A stretch of DNA of 64,000 nucleotides, taken from positions 18,622 to 82,621 of the forward strand of contig VOQV01000004.1 in assembly GCA_016642085.1 (NCBI GenBank). The letters run 5' to 3'. Under the pieces are notes generated by a model. The model was not told the DNA's origin. It searched no databases and saw nothing but the letters and a program-made list of their open reading frames with translations. Origin of the DNA: Pantoea sp. Brub. GTDB lineage: Bacteria > Pseudomonadota > Gammaproteobacteria > Enterobacterales > Enterobacteriaceae. A program made the position numbers and the translations under genes. Shown here piece by piece: positions 36,028 to 45,958 of this stretch; positions within the stretch are counted from its first letter, which is position 1; every line of letters starts with the position of its first letter.

Positions 36028-36744
36028 CTAATTTTTAGTCAATATTGCATTTAAAAATCTTTGCAATATTTCTATTAAAATTAAAGAAAAGATTATTATA
36101 TATATATAATCTTTCGAAACATGAAATCCAAAACCGTCTAATATTAGTGACAATCCAGTTAATAATATAAACAATAAACATATATTTAATATTTTAGGAT
36201 TTTTGATAATAAATTTATTTAATATTTTTGAAGAAAATAATGTAATTATTATTCCAAATATAATAGCTACTATAATTATAGTTAAATTATTTATTATACT
36301 GATTGCTGTAATTATTGAATCAATTGAAAAACATATATCTAATATTACTATTTGTATAATAATGTACCAAAAATTACTATAAATTATTTTATGTGATTTT
36401 TTTATTTTCATATGATTACAATTTTTATAAATTTCAATAATAGATTTAAATAATAAAAAAAAACCTCCAATTAAAAATAATAAATTTTTACTAGAAAAAA
36501 CAAAATTGTTAATTTTAAAAAGATATTTGTTAAATGTTATTAACCAAAAAAATAACATAACTAAACATAAACGCATTATTAATGCTAATGATAATCCTAC
36601 AAAACGTGCATAATTTTGTTGTTTAGATGGCAATTTATTAATTAATATAGTTAATACAACAACATTATCTATGCTAAGTATTATTTCTAATGAAATAAGA
36701 GTGATGACTTTAATCCAAATAGATGGATTTAGAAAAATCTCCAT
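36028..36744 (-). CDS. yoaE: TerC-family membrane protein, YoaE without its CBS and CorC/HlyC domains
   Basis: The 238-aa protein is an integral membrane TerC-type domain with about seven helices. It matches the first half of E. coli YoaE: the EIILSIDNVVVLTILINKLP motif with its Asp-Asn pair, GLSLALIMRLCL, QIVILDICFSIDSIITA and GLSLILDGFGFH. E. coli YoaE has about 518 aa, with two CBS domains and a CorC/HlyC domain after this part; here the frame stops. The gene is divergent from manXYZ exactly as in E. coli, which favours a shortened yoaE over the naturally short paralogue YgdQ. TerC proteins have been linked to metal (manganese) export, but the substrate here is unknown. Confidence 0.8.
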   Translation of the reverse strand: MEIFLNPSIWIKVITLISLEIILSIDNVVVLTILINKLPSKQQNYARFVGLSLALIMRLCLVMLFFWLITFNKYLFKINNFVFSSKNLLFLIGGFFLLFKSIIEIYKNCNHMKIKKSHKIIYSNFWYIIIQIVILDICFSIDSIITAISIINNLTIIIVAIIFGIIITLFSSKILNKFIIKNPKILNICLLFILLTGLSLILDGFGFHVSKDYIYIIIFSLILIEILQRFLNAILTKN

Positions 36745-37136
36745 AGTTTAATATTAAAAATATAATAAGTTAATTAAAATTGTATTTATAATCATATTAA
36801 ATATGTAAAATTAAAATAATATTAATTGATTTTTATATACATATTTAAATAATATTTAAATATTAATTTAGTATAAAAGATAATTTTAATCTATTAATTT
36901 TAAATAAATAATTTAACAAAAAACAAATTTATCTAAAATTAAAAAAAATTAATTTTTTAGAAGTTAATAATAAAGGATAATGATCACATAATTTGTTCTT
37001 TTGGTCACTAAAACCATAGATTAAAATTAATAATTTTAATTAAATTTAATTATATTATACTTTTTAAATATATATTGAGATAATACAATGATTTTTTTTT
37101 GCAATTATATGTTAAATAATATAGGAGATGAAACAA
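36745..37136. promoter_or_regulatory. Divergent control region between yoaE and manXYZ
   Basis: These 392 bp are almost pure A/T. One partial CRP-like half site (TGATCACA, 36981-36988) stands about 150 bases before manX, without a good partner half. In E. coli this region carries CRP and Mlc control of manXYZ; I see no Mlc site. The manX ribosome binding site AGGAG is at 37123-37127. Confidence 0.35.
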
Positions 37137-38105
37137 GTGACTATTGCTATTATAATTGGTACTCATGGATGGGTGGCAGAACAGTTACTTAAAGCTGCAG
37201 AAATGTTAATAGGAGATCAACAAAACATTGAATTTGTAGATTTTGTTCCAGGTGAAAATACAGAAACTTTAATCGAAAAATATCAACAAAAAATTCAAAA
37301 ATTGAATACTTCAAAAGGTTTAATTTTTTTAGTTGATACTTGGGGTGGAAGTCCATTTAATGCTGCTAATCATATAGTTTCTAAAAAAGATAATTACGAT
37401 GTCATAGTTGGAATAAATATTCCAATGTTAATAGAAATATTGATGGTAAGAGAAGATAATCCTAATTTTCAAGACCTTGTATCTATTGCAATTAAAACTG
37501 GTCGTAAAGGGATAAAAGCATTAAAAACTCAATTAGATGATTTAAATAATATCTCATTATATACAAATAAACCAATATGTAAAGAAGAAATAAAACCAGG
37601 ATTATTAAATAATATGAAAATTGCTTTAGTTCGTATTGATGATCGTTTAATACATGGCCAAATTACAATGGATTGGGCAAAAAAAACAAATGTCACACGC
37701 ATAATTGTTGTAAATAATGAAGTGTCACAAGATAATGTACGTAAAATGTTATTACAACAATCTACACCACCTGGCATTATGTCTCATGTCATAAATGTAG
37801 ATAAAATGGCACGTATTTGGAATAATCCTAATTATAGTCAAGATATTGTTATGTTATTATTTACTAATCCGACTGATATATTAAATGTTATAACACAAGG
37901 AGTTAATATTCAAAGCGTTAATATAGGTGGAATGTCTTTTAAAAAGGAGAAAATAAGAGTAAGTGATGCAGTATCAGTAGACCAGCAGGATATTTTGGCA
38001 TTTAAAAAATTACATGATCTTAATATTGAATTAGAAATTAGAAAAGTGTCAAGTGATCAGAAAATAAAGATTATGGATTTAATTGATAAATTGAATATTA
38101 TATAA
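37137..38105 (+). CDS. manX: PTS mannose-family enzyme IIAB
   Basis: ManX accepts phosphate from HPr and passes it to incoming hexose (mannose, glucose, glucosamine and similar in E. coli). It is 322 aa from a GTG at 37137 (E. coli 323). The in-frame ATG at 37128 overlaps the AGGAG box, whereas the GTG is nine bases after it and gives the family N-terminus VTIAIIIGTHGWVAEQ. IIA His10 (GTHGW) and IIB His near 173 (DDRLIHGQ) are present. The Ala/Pro-rich linker of E. coli is replaced by an Asn/Lys-containing one. It is the first gene of manXYZ. Confidence 0.96.
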   Translation: MTIAIIIGTHGWVAEQLLKAAEMLIGDQQNIEFVDFVPGENTETLIEKYQQKIQKLNTSKGLIFLVDTWGGSPFNAANHIVSKKDNYDVIVGINIPMLIEILMVREDNPNFQDLVSIAIKTGRKGIKALKTQLDDLNNISLYTNKPICKEEIKPGLLNNMKIALVRIDDRLIHGQITMDWAKKTNVTRIIVVNNEVSQDNVRKMLLQQSTPPGIMSHVINVDKMARIWNNPNYSQDIVMLLFTNPTDILNVITQGVNIQSVNIGGMSFKKEKIRVSDAVSVDQQDILAFKKLHDLNIELEIRKVSSDQKIKIMDLIDKLNII

Positions 38106-38174
38106 TATTCAATCTTATTCATTTTTATATGATTATAACAAGGTTATTTTTATTGATTTTGATGAGACAAAAAT

Positions 38175-38975
38175 ATGGATATGACTATCTTACAAATTAT
38201 ATTGATATTTATAATTGCTTGTATTTCTGGCATGGGTTCAGTTTTAGATGAATTTCAATTTCATCGTCCACTAGTTGCTTGTACATTAGTTGGAGCAATA
38301 CTAGGAAATATTAAATCAGGTATTGTTATAGGTGGAACATTAGAAATGATTGCTCTTGGATGGATGAATATCGGTGCAGCTCTTGCTCCTGATGCTGCTC
38401 TTGCATCAATGATTTCTACCATTTTAGTGATCGCCGGTGGACAAAGTCAAGGTGCTGGTATTGCGTTAGCTATCCCACTTGCTGCGGCAGGACAAGTTCT
38501 TACTATTATAGTACGTACTATTACTGTTGCTTTTCAACATGCTGCTGATAGAGCTGCAGAAAAAGGTAATTTAAAAGCCATTTCATTTATTCATATTGTA
38601 GCATTGTTATTGCAAGCAATGCGTGTTGCTATACCAGTATTAATTATTGCTGTGTCAGTGAATGTTAGTATTGTTCGTGATTTTTTTAATATCATTCCAC
38701 CAGTAGTTACTCATGGTTTAGATATAGCTGGAGGGATAATAGTAGTGGTCGGCTATGCTATGGTTATTAATATGATGCGTGCAAATTATTTAATGCCTTT
38801 TTTCTATTTAGGTTTCGTTACAGCTGCATTTACTAATTTTAATTTAGTAGCATTTGGTATAATTGGAGCAATAATGTCTTTAATTTATATGCAACTTCAT
38901 CCAAAATATAATCAGTCAGTAAATGTGTCTAAACATAATAAATTAAATAATGAATTTGATAATGAACTTGATTAA
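38175..38975 (+). CDS. manY: PTS mannose-family enzyme IIC (membrane channel)
   Basis: ManY is one of the two membrane subunits that carry the sugar. It is 266 aa, exactly the E. coli length, with multiple hydrophobic helices. GMGSVLDEFQFHRPLVACTLVGAILG and GGTLEMIALGWMNIGAALAPDAALAS are signature segments of the EIIC-Man family. It lies 69 bp after manX and eight bases before the first possible manZ start, consistent with one transcript. Confidence 0.97.
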   Translation: MDMTILQIILIFIIACISGMGSVLDEFQFHRPLVACTLVGAILGNIKSGIVIGGTLEMIALGWMNIGAALAPDAALASMISTILVIAGGQSQGAGIALAIPLAAAGQVLTIIVRTITVAFQHAADRAAEKGNLKAISFIHIVALLLQAMRVAIPVLIIAVSVNVSIVRDFFNIIPPVVTHGLDIAGGIIVVVGYAMVINMMRANYLMPFFYLGFVTAAFTNFNLVAFGIIGAIMSLIYMQLHPKYNQSVNVSKHNKLNNEFDNELD

Positions 38976-38998
38976 ATAATTATATGAGAATTCAAATC

Positions 38999-39844
38999 AT
39001 GAGCGAACAATTGAAATTAACAAAAAAACTAACATTAAATGATATAAGTGCTGTATTTATAAGATCTAATTTACTCCAGGGTTCATGGAATTTTGAACGT
39101 ATGCAAGCACTTGGATTTTGTTTTTCTATGGTACCTGTTATTCGTCGTCTTTATTCACATAATATTGAAGAACGTAAAAAAGCAATTAAACGTCAATTAG
39201 AATTTTTCAATACACATCCATATGTTGTAGCTCCTATTTTAGGAGTAACTATGGCAATGGAAGAACAAAGAGCAAATGGAGTAAATATTGATGACAGGGC
39301 AATTAATAGTATTAAAGTAGGTTTAATGGGACCATTAGCTGGAGTAGGAGATCCAATTTTTTGGGGTACAATACGCCCAGTATTAGCAGCATTGGGAGCT
39401 GGTATTGCAATGACTGGTAATATCGTAGGTCCATTGTTGTTTTTTATTTTATTTAATGTAATTCGTGTAGTTATTCTTTATTCTGGAATTAATTATGGAT
39501 ACAAAAAGGGTATTAATATAGTTAATGATATGGGTAATAATTTACTACAAAAACTTACAGAAGGATCATCTATTTTAGGTTTATTTGTTATGGGTGCATT
39601 AGTTAATAAGTGGACTCATGTTAATATTCCATTAGTAATTTCAGATATTCAAGATAGTGCTGGTAAACATGTGATTACTACTGTTCAATCTATATTGGAT
39701 CAATTATTACCAGGTATAATTCCTCTTTTATTAACTTTAGTTTGTATGTGGTTATTAAAAAATAAAATAAATGCATTGTGGATTATAATGGGATTTTTCG
39801 TCATAGGTATTTTAGGTGCTTTAACTGGTTTATTAACTTTATAG
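38999..39844 (+). CDS. manZ: PTS mannose-family enzyme IID
   Basis: ManZ is the second membrane subunit of the mannose transporter. From the ATG at 38999 (MSEQLKLTKKLTLND) it is 281 aa (E. coli 283-286). An ATG at 38984 would add MRIQI, but GAGAA is well spaced only for 38999. Conserved segments are RSNLLQGSWNFERMQALGFCF, KVGLMGPLAGVGDPIFWGT and FVMGALVNKWTHVNIP. The last codons and the stop lie inside a long perfect hairpin (39836-39888). ManYZ is also a known entry route for some phages and bacteriocins in free-living relatives. Confidence 0.96.
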   Translation: MSEQLKLTKKLTLNDISAVFIRSNLLQGSWNFERMQALGFCFSMVPVIRRLYSHNIEERKKAIKRQLEFFNTHPYVVAPILGVTMAMEEQRANGVNIDDRAINSIKVGLMGPLAGVGDPIFWGTIRPVLAALGAGIAMTGNIVGPLLFFILFNVIRVVILYSGINYGYKKGINIVNDMGNNLLQKLTEGSSILGLFVMGALVNKWTHVNIPLVISDIQDSAGKHVITTVQSILDQLLPGIIPLLLTLVCMWLLKNKINALWIIMGFFVIGILGALTGLLTL

Positions 39845-39888
39845 CCAAATATTTGGGAGCAAAGCTCCCAAATATTTGGCTATAAAGT
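39836..39888 (+). terminator. 25-bp perfect hairpin spanning the manZ stop codon
   Basis: The arms 39836-39860 and 39864-39888 are perfect reverse complements with a 3-base loop (AAA). The inner part is G/C-containing (GGGAGC/GCTCCC), unusual in this genome. The left arm includes the last manZ codons and its TAG. The downstream sequence is T-rich but has no clean T run. It probably ends or stabilises the manXYZ transcript. Confidence 0.65.
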
Positions 39889-40958
39889 ATTTATATTTAT
39901 TAAAATAAATGATATATTTTATAATTAATTTTTTATTCATTTAAACATTACATATAATTTTTAAGATTGACTAATTTTAAATATATTAAAATAACTATTA
40001 AATTAATCAGAATATTTTCTATTACATAACTAATTTTTATTATGCTATCATTCACTTAATTTATATATCCTTACAACCATAAAATAACATACAAAAATTT
40101 TTTTAGATTAACCAATCCATTAAAACAAAACAACTAACATAAAAACTGATACTTAAATTGAATATATACAACCATGGCTGCAAATTAACAGTAAATTTTT
40201 AAATACAAGATAATGTACTTTGATGTTATATTAAAATGATTAAAAATTTTAATACATTGTTACTTTAACATATATAATATTATTTTTTTTAGAATATAAT
40301 TGTTTGAATTTAATTTAAATAATTCATCATTGATAAATAATGATATAAATTATTTATCAATCTATTCATCAAAATAAGTATTTTAATTAATTATATACAA
40401 ATAATATAATTAATATTATATATATTCATAAAATTTATTTTTTATAACACTTGACATATTATACAAACCCAAGTGTTTCTAATACTAATCAACATAAATT
40501 AATTTAATATTTAGTATTATTAATAATAAATATTAAACTAATGTTAATTTTTAGATATTATTGTCAGTCAATATATCAATACAATAAATATCGTCGTGTT
40601 ATATATATATTTATAAGTAAATTAATTATATAAGAATATTGTTAATAAAATTATTTATTTTTTATTATAATGTTTTTGGAATTTAAGTTATTAATAATGT
40701 TAATAATTTTAATTGTTTGTAATTATCAAGTAACTAATTGCTTATAATTATTTACACAACATGAAAATAAATAATTAAGTATATAGTGGTTTTTTTAAAT
40801 TAATAATAAAAATATTGTATTCACATACACAAAATCATAAATTGTATATAATAATATCTATAATATTAATGAAATACTAACTAATAATATGTTTAATATA
40901 AACTAACTGTAGTGATACTTAAATACAATAAATATTTACAAATATATGGAATAGTCAA
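39889..40958. other. Long gene-free region between manZ and pykA
   Basis: More than 1 kb without a supportable gene. It contains a perfect 13-bp inverted repeat (40329-40341 with 40349-40361) and an 8-bp stem AACACTTG/CAAGTGTT (40446-40477, 16-base loop). cspC and other genes that lie here in E. coli are absent. The pykA promoter must be near the right end. Confidence 0.55.
40329..40361. repeat. Perfect 13-bp inverted repeat upstream of pykA
   Basis: The arms 40329-40341 and 40349-40361 match exactly around a 7-base loop. Composition is almost only A/T, so chance pairing is possible, but the length is above the local background. Confidence 0.4.
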
Positions 40959-42401
40959 ATGTTACATCCTATCAGAAGAACTAAAATTGTTATTACTTTA
41001 GGACCAGCTACTGATTGTGAAGAGACACTAAAAAAAATAATTGTTGCAGGAGCTAATGTAATAAGGCTGAACTTTTCTCATGATACATCAAAAAATCATC
41101 AATTGCGAGCTCATAAAGTACGAAAAATTGCTAATAAACTTGGTTGTCACGTAGCAATTTTAGCTGATTTACAAGGACCTAAAATTCGTATATCTAATTT
41201 CAAAAATAATCAAGTATATCTTAACAGTGGAGATACATTTATATTAGATGCTAATTTAAATAAAGATCAAGGAGATAAAAACTGTGTTGGCATAGATTAT
41301 AAAAACCTAATTTATGATGTTCAACCAGACAATATACTTTTGCTAGACGATGGAAAAATTCAATTAAAAATAATAAAAATAAGTGATATGAAAATTTTTA
41401 CTAAAATTATTGTAGGTGGTTTTATATCTAATAGTAAAGGAATTAACAAATTGAATGGTGGATTATCAGCTCAATCTTTAACTGAAAAAGATAAAAAAGA
41501 TATTATTACTGTTGCTAAAATCAATGCAGAGTATTTAGCAATTTCTTTTCCAAAAAGTGGTCAGGATATCAATTATGTTCGTTCTTTAGCTCGAAATGCA
41601 GGTTGTCAAGCTAAATTAGTAGCGAAAATTGAAAGAGCAGAAGCAGTTATCAAACAAGAAACCATAGATGATATTATTTTAGCATCAGATGCAGTAATGA
41701 TTGCTAGAGGTGATCTAGGAGTGGAAATAGGATATCCAGAACTAGTTGGAATTCAAAAATCTTTAATTAACAGGGCACGTAAATTCAATCGTACAATAAT
41801 TACCGCAACTCAAATGATGGAGTCAATGATTAATAGTCCACTTCCCACTAGAGCAGAAGTTATGGATGTAGCTAATGCTGTTTTAGATGGTACAGATGCT
41901 GTCATGTTATCATCTGAAACTGCAATAGGTAAATATCCTATAGAAACTGTTTCTAGTATGGCTAAAGTGTGTTTAGGTGCAGAGAAAATTTCCAATATTA
42001 ATACATCTAGACATAGATTAAATATTATTTTTGATAATGTAGAAGAAGCAATAGCAATATCTGCTATGTATACTGCTAACCATTTACAAGGTGTAACTGC
42101 AATTATTACAATGACTGAATCTGGACGCATACCCTTAATAACTTCTCGTATTTTATCTAGATTACCAATCTTTGCTATGTCACGTCACCAATATACATTA
42201 AATTTGATAACATTATACCGTGGTGTAACTCCAATATTTTTTAATAGTGATAACAAAGGGGTATCAGCTGCCAATGATGCTATAAATTTATTGAAAGATC
42301 AAGGTTATTTAAACTCTGGCGATTTAGTAATTGTTACACAAGGTGATGTAATGGGAATTACAGGTACAACAAATACAGTTCGTGTGTTATGTGTCTTATA
42401 A
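40959..42401 (+). CDS. pykA: Pyruvate kinase II
   Basis: Pyruvate kinase makes ATP and pyruvate from phosphoenolpyruvate. It is 480 aa, the same as E. coli PykA and longer than PykF (470). The start [14 protein letters not shown] and the sequence match PykA best. Active-site blocks [40 protein letters not shown] and [11 protein letters not shown] are intact. It stands alone between two ~1-kb spacers. In E. coli it is followed by lpxM and mepM, which are not intact here. Confidence 0.96.
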   Translation: MLHPIRRTKIVITLGPATDCEETLKKIIVAGANVIRLNFSHDTSKNHQLRAHKVRKIANKLGCHVAILADLQGPKIRISNFKNNQVYLNSGDTFILDANLNKDQGDKNCVGIDYKNLIYDVQPDNILLLDDGKIQLKIIKISDMKIFTKIIVGGFISNSKGINKLNGGLSAQSLTEKDKKDIITVAKINAEYLAISFPKSGQDINYVRSLARNAGCQAKLVAKIERAEAVIKQETIDDIILASDAVMIARGDLGVEIGYPELVGIQKSLINRARKFNRTIITATQMMESMINSPLPTRAEVMDVANAVLDGTDAVMLSSETAIGKYPIETVSSMAKVCLGAEKISNINTSRHRLNIIFDNVEEAIAISAMYTANHLQGVTAIITMTESGRIPLITSRILSRLPIFAMSRHQYTLNLITLYRGVTPIFFNSDNKGVSAANDAINLLKDQGYLNSGDLVIVTQGDVMGITGTTNTVRVLCVL

Positions 42402-42639
42402 ATTTATATTCTTATAAACTTTTCTATAACCGTTTTGCAGTATTTTAAGATTTTTAATAATGTTAATATATATTCTAAAGGATATTAAATAGAAATATTC
42501 TATTTGTTCATTTATTATACTTGTTATTTAATGATAATATATTCTTAACAAATCATCATTTATTTAATTATTTATATATATTTCTAATTTTGAGTAATAT
42601 TATTGTCTTACAGAGAGAATAGGTATAATATTATTTACA

Positions 42640-42960
42640 TATCTTTATTCAACGTCCTGTACTGGCTAAAGTAGCTTTATAAATTAACAATAATTTAATA
42701 AATTGACTACTTTTCCCATAATTTTGATTTGGTAAATAATAATTCTTAATATATTTATTTTACAGAATTTATACAACATTTAATTTTTAACTGTCATTCT
42801 TTGCATGCATTATGTCTTCCAAAATTACACTTTAAGTAATGCCAATAATAATCTATAAATAGATTACTTTATCATGAAATATTTTTGATATTAATTGCCA
42901 TTTTAGAACTAATAACATAGCAGGAATATTTACAGACAAATAATGAGTAACTATCAGTAA
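42640..42960 (-). pseudogene. Possible remains of mepM (murein endopeptidase)
   Basis: On the minus strand, a frame around 42960-42850 reads HYLSVNIPAM then VLKWQLISKI. This resembles the MepM region ending in IKAMQWQMDFRKL. Lower down, at about 42680-42652, KATLASTGR resembles the ALSGNTGR stretch before the catalytic HLH motif. Order and strand agree with mepM between pykA and znuA in E. coli, but the pieces are short, stops intervene and several hundred bases would be deleted. This is inference from short matches recalled by eye. Confidence 0.25.
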
Positions 42961-43302
42961 ATATTTTTTCTAATTTATCTAAAATAAAATCTGTAATTGT
43001 AATAGGCAATAAAATTATACTTATTAATATAATAATGAATAATCAATATTTTAATTTTAAAATAAATATTTAACATTTCCGTATATATACAAAATCATTT
43101 TTTATGCATATTTTATATCAACTTATATATTGAATTTAATAAATAAAAAATGTTCATGTAATTTTTGTGTAATTTTAATATTTTAAAATATTGAATAAAT
43201 AATTAAAAAATAAATAACTTTTTAAATATAAAAATTTATTTATTATTTTTTTAAATATTCAATATAATTTAAATATTAAATAGTATATATGCTATGTTAA
43301 AT

Positions 43303-43334
43303 ATAAATACTGTCTTAGATAAAACAGTATTTAT
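43303..43334 (-). terminator. Candidate terminator of znuA
   Basis: A perfect 11-bp stem (43303-43313 with 43324-43334) with a 10-base loop lies about 75 bases beyond the znuA stop on its strand. The sequence after it on that strand is T-rich but not a clean run. Confidence 0.45.
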
Positions 43335-43409
43335 AATAATAAAATTATTCCATACCAAACATCAAATGCTATAAAATGAAATTTATTTAAATATATATTT
43401 GATAAAAAA

Positions 43410-44345
43410 TTATTTATCTAAACAATCTTTATATTGATTAGTTAATTGTAATAAAAATTCAATATAACTATTTTTGGATAATTTTATATTCATACCTAAT
43501 GGATCGAGAATTCCTTTATGTACTTTCATTCCTTTAATTATATTATCAATAATACTAGATTTAAATTGTGGTTCTGAAAAAACACAATAAACTTTTTTGT
43601 TAATTAACTGATTTTTGATATGATTTACACTATATATACCAAAATTTATTTCAGGATGATTGGTAAAATATCCAAGAGGAGATAAACCATAATATTGTTC
43701 AAAATATGCATAAGCATCATGAAAAACAAAATATCCTTTATTTTTAATATTATGCAGTCTTTTAGTAATAATATGACTGACATTATTAATAGATTTTATA
43801 AATAGTTTTAAATTATCATCAAGTTTTCTTTTTTTATCTGGCATTATTTTTATTAGTTTATTATGGACTGCAATTGCAATTTTTTTTGCTATTTTAGGAG
43901 ACATCCATAAATGAATATTAAATAATTGTTGATCTATAGGTTTATTTAAAATATTTTTTATCGTATGTTTTTTGATATTGTCATGTTTTGTATTGTCTAT
44001 TTTAATAAGTAAAGAATTGACTCCTTTGATATTTGAAATTATAAGATGTTTTTTAACAGGCACCATCATAGTAGTTTGATTCATAAAAAAATCTAAACCA
44101 GGACCGCTCCAAACTATTAAATCGGCATTTTTAATTTTTTTTATATCTGAAGGTCGTAAAATATAATTATGTTCAGATGCACCATCAGGTACAATGACAT
44201 TGATTTTAGTAACACCATCAGCAATAGCTGATACAATAAAACCTATTGGTTTTAAAGAAACTACTATATCTGCATTTACGGACCATGTCGTTAAGATTAA
44301 AAAACATGTTTGTATAAAAACCAGTATTTTTTTGCTATATATCAT
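43410..44345 (-). CDS. znuA: Periplasmic zinc-binding protein of the ZnuABC transporter
   Basis: ZnuA captures Zn2+ in the periplasm for the ZnuBC importer. It is 311 aa, with a signal peptide (basic start, hydrophobic 7-20, likely cut after VNA near residue 25). The zinc ligands are conserved: His59 ([11 protein letters not shown]), His145 (NIHLWMSP) and His209 (FHDAYAYFE). The long His/Asp-rich loop before HLWMSP in E. coli is replaced by Lys/Asn-rich sequence with only two scattered His. The gene is divergent from znuCB with a 72-bp gap, as in E. coli. Confidence 0.95.
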   Translation of the reverse strand: MIYSKKILVFIQTCFLILTTWSVNADIVVSLKPIGFIVSAIADGVTKINVIVPDGASEHNYILRPSDIKKIKNADLIVWSGPGLDFFMNQTTMMVPVKKHLIISNIKGVNSLLIKIDNTKHDNIKKHTIKNILNKPIDQQLFNIHLWMSPKIAKKIAIAVHNKLIKIMPDKKRKLDDNLKLFIKSINNVSHIITKRLHNIKNKGYFVFHDAYAYFEQYYGLSPLGYFTNHPEINFGIYSVNHIKNQLINKKVYCVFSEPQFKSSIIDNIIKGMKVHKGILDPLGMNIKLSKNSYIEFLLQLTNQYKDCLDK

Positions 44346-44376
44346 AATGAGTTATTTAATTTACATGAAAATTATG

Positions 44377-44399
44377 TAATACTGATAACATCAGTATTA
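44377..44399. promoter_or_regulatory. Symmetric element between znuA and znuC
   Basis: TAATACTGAT (44377-44386) and ATCAGTATTA (44390-44399) form a perfect 10-bp dyad with a 3-base centre in the 72-bp divergent gap. Position fits an operator for both znuA and znuCB, where the zinc repressor Zur binds in E. coli. The sequence is not an obvious match to the ATGTTATA-type Zur box, so the binder is unknown. Confidence 0.4.
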
Positions 44400-44417
44400 T
44401 TCAGTTTTATAACTTAT

Positions 44418-45158
44418 ATGTCTTTTTTAGTTAAGCTTAAAAATATATCATTAAAACATAATAATATTCAAATATTATCTGATATAAATTTTTCATTATA
44501 TGAAGGTCGAATTTTAACATTAATTGGACCTAATGGTGCTGGTAAATCAACTTTAATAAAAATAATTTTAGGTTTATTAAAACCATCTTTTGGCAAAATT
44601 ATTAAAAGACAAAAATTAAGAATCGGTTATGTTCCTCAAAAATTATATATAGATCCAATTTTACCAATTACAGTAAAAAGATTTATGCAGCTATCTATAA
44701 AAAATAAAAAAGATTCTAAAATTTTATTAGAATTAAAACTTGTTCACGCTGATCATTTACTTGATAGACCATTACAACTGTTATCTGGTGGGGAAATTCA
44801 ACGTGTTTTGCTTGCCTTTGCATTAATAAATAAACCACAACTATTAGTTTTAGATGAACCAACACAAGGAATGGATATTCAAGGACAAATTAATTTATAT
44901 AATTTAGTTAATCAACTTAGATATGACTTTAACTGTGGTATACTTATAGTTTCTCATGATTTACATTTAGTAATGGCAAAAACTGATGACGTAATATGTC
45001 TTAATCATCACATTTGTTGTTCTGGTACTTCAGAATCAGTATTGAATAATCCTGAATTTATATCAATGTTTGATATTTATGGTGCTCAACAATTAGCTAT
45101 CTATCGTCATCATCATAATTATTGTCAGGATTTTCATAATGATATAATAAAAAAATAA
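44418..45158 (+). CDS. znuC: Zinc ABC transporter ATP-binding protein
   Basis: ZnuC powers zinc import through ZnuB. From the ATG at 44418 ([11 protein letters not shown]) it is 246 aa (E. coli 251). Walker A is GPNGAGKST (residues 37-45). The ABC signature [12 protein letters not shown], Walker [11 protein letters not shown] and the switch His in VSHDLH are present. The family-specific tail with YRHHHNYC is kept. An upstream ATG at 44310 would add 36 residues lying over znuA and is rejected. znuB starts eight bases after the stop. Confidence 0.96.
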   Translation: MSFLVKLKNISLKHNNIQILSDINFSLYEGRILTLIGPNGAGKSTLIKIILGLLKPSFGKIIKRQKLRIGYVPQKLYIDPILPITVKRFMQLSIKNKKDSKILLELKLVHADHLLDRPLQLLSGGEIQRVLLAFALINKPQLLVLDEPTQGMDIQGQINLYNLVNQLRYDFNCGILIVSHDLHLVMAKTDDVICLNHHICCSGTSESVLNNPEFISMFDIYGAQQLAIYRHHHNYCQDFHNDIIKK

Positions 45159-45166
45159 GGACTATT

Positions 45167-45955
45167 ATGTTTGAATTATTATTACCTAGTTGGTGTGGAG
45201 GTATATTACTAGTTTTGCTAGCTGGTCCATTAGGTTGCTTTATAATTTGGCATAAATTATCTTATTTCGGCGACACTATAGCACATTCTTCTCTTCTTGG
45301 AATTATCTTTGGAATTATTTTAGATATAAATCCTTATTTAGCTTTAATATTATTATCAGCTATGCTTGCTATCAGTTTATTTTGGATAGAAAATAGCTCA
45401 AATTTATCTATTGATACAGTTTTAGGTATTATGTCACATAGTGCTCTTTCTTTAGGACTAGTATTTGCAAGTTTAATTCCAAATATCAGAGTTGATTTAA
45501 TGTTTTATTTATTTGGAGATTTACTTTCTATTACATTAAAAGATTTATTTATAATAGGTATTTTTGTTATTTGTATAATAATAGTACTAATTTTGCAATG
45601 GCGCTCATTGTTATTAATGACTATAAATAACGAAATAGCTAAAACACATGGTATAAATATTCAATATAATCGTTTTATTTTGATGTTGTTAACAGCTTTA
45701 ACTATAGGTATATCAATGAAGTTTGTTGGTGCACTTATCATAACTTCATTATTAATTATACCTGCAGCAACTGCACGTCATTTTACTCGTTCTCCAGAAC
45801 AAATGATCATCTTAGCTATTATAATAGGAGCAATTGCAGTAACTGGTGGATTAACTATATCAGCTTTTTATGATACACCAGCAAGTCCATCTATAGTTTT
45901 ATGTTCTACTTGTATGTTTATAATTAGTATTTTAACGAATAGATCTAATCTATAA
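45167..45955 (+). CDS. znuB: Zinc ABC transporter permease
   Basis: ZnuB is the membrane channel of the zinc importer. It is 262 aa (E. coli 261) and strongly hydrophobic with about seven to eight helices. Conserved parts are PSWCGGILLVLLAGPLGCFIIW, YFGDTIAHSSLLG, FGDLLSIT and IIPAATARHF. It is convergent with ruvB, with only three bases between stops. Confidence 0.96.
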   Translation: MFELLLPSWCGGILLVLLAGPLGCFIIWHKLSYFGDTIAHSSLLGIIFGIILDINPYLALILLSAMLAISLFWIENSSNLSIDTVLGIMSHSALSLGLVFASLIPNIRVDLMFYLFGDLLSITLKDLFIIGIFVICIIIVLILQWRSLLLMTINNEIAKTHGINIQYNRFILMLLTALTIGISMKFVGALIITSLLIIPAATARHFTRSPEQMIILAIIIGAIAVTGGLTISAFYDTPASPSIVLCSTCMFIISILTNRSNL

Positions 45956-45958
45956 TTA

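Larger units (their letters stand above)
42402..43409. other. Spacer between pykA and znuA, with possible gene remains
   Basis: About 1 kb without an intact gene. lpxM and mepM occupy this place, on the minus strand, in E. coli. Part of the region (about 42640-42960) is less A/T-rich and may hold a decayed mepM, listed separately. A candidate terminator for znuA lies at 43303-43334. Confidence 0.55.

Noticed and set aside
36975-36990. CRP site upstream of manX
   Set aside because: Only one half site (TCACA) fits; the other half is not TGTGA-like, so it is noted but not called as an operator.
40446-40477. TTGACA with a small stem-loop, considered as a promoter or small RNA
   Set aside because: No -10 box at a usable distance and no other sign of an RNA gene; A/T-rich background makes such matches common.
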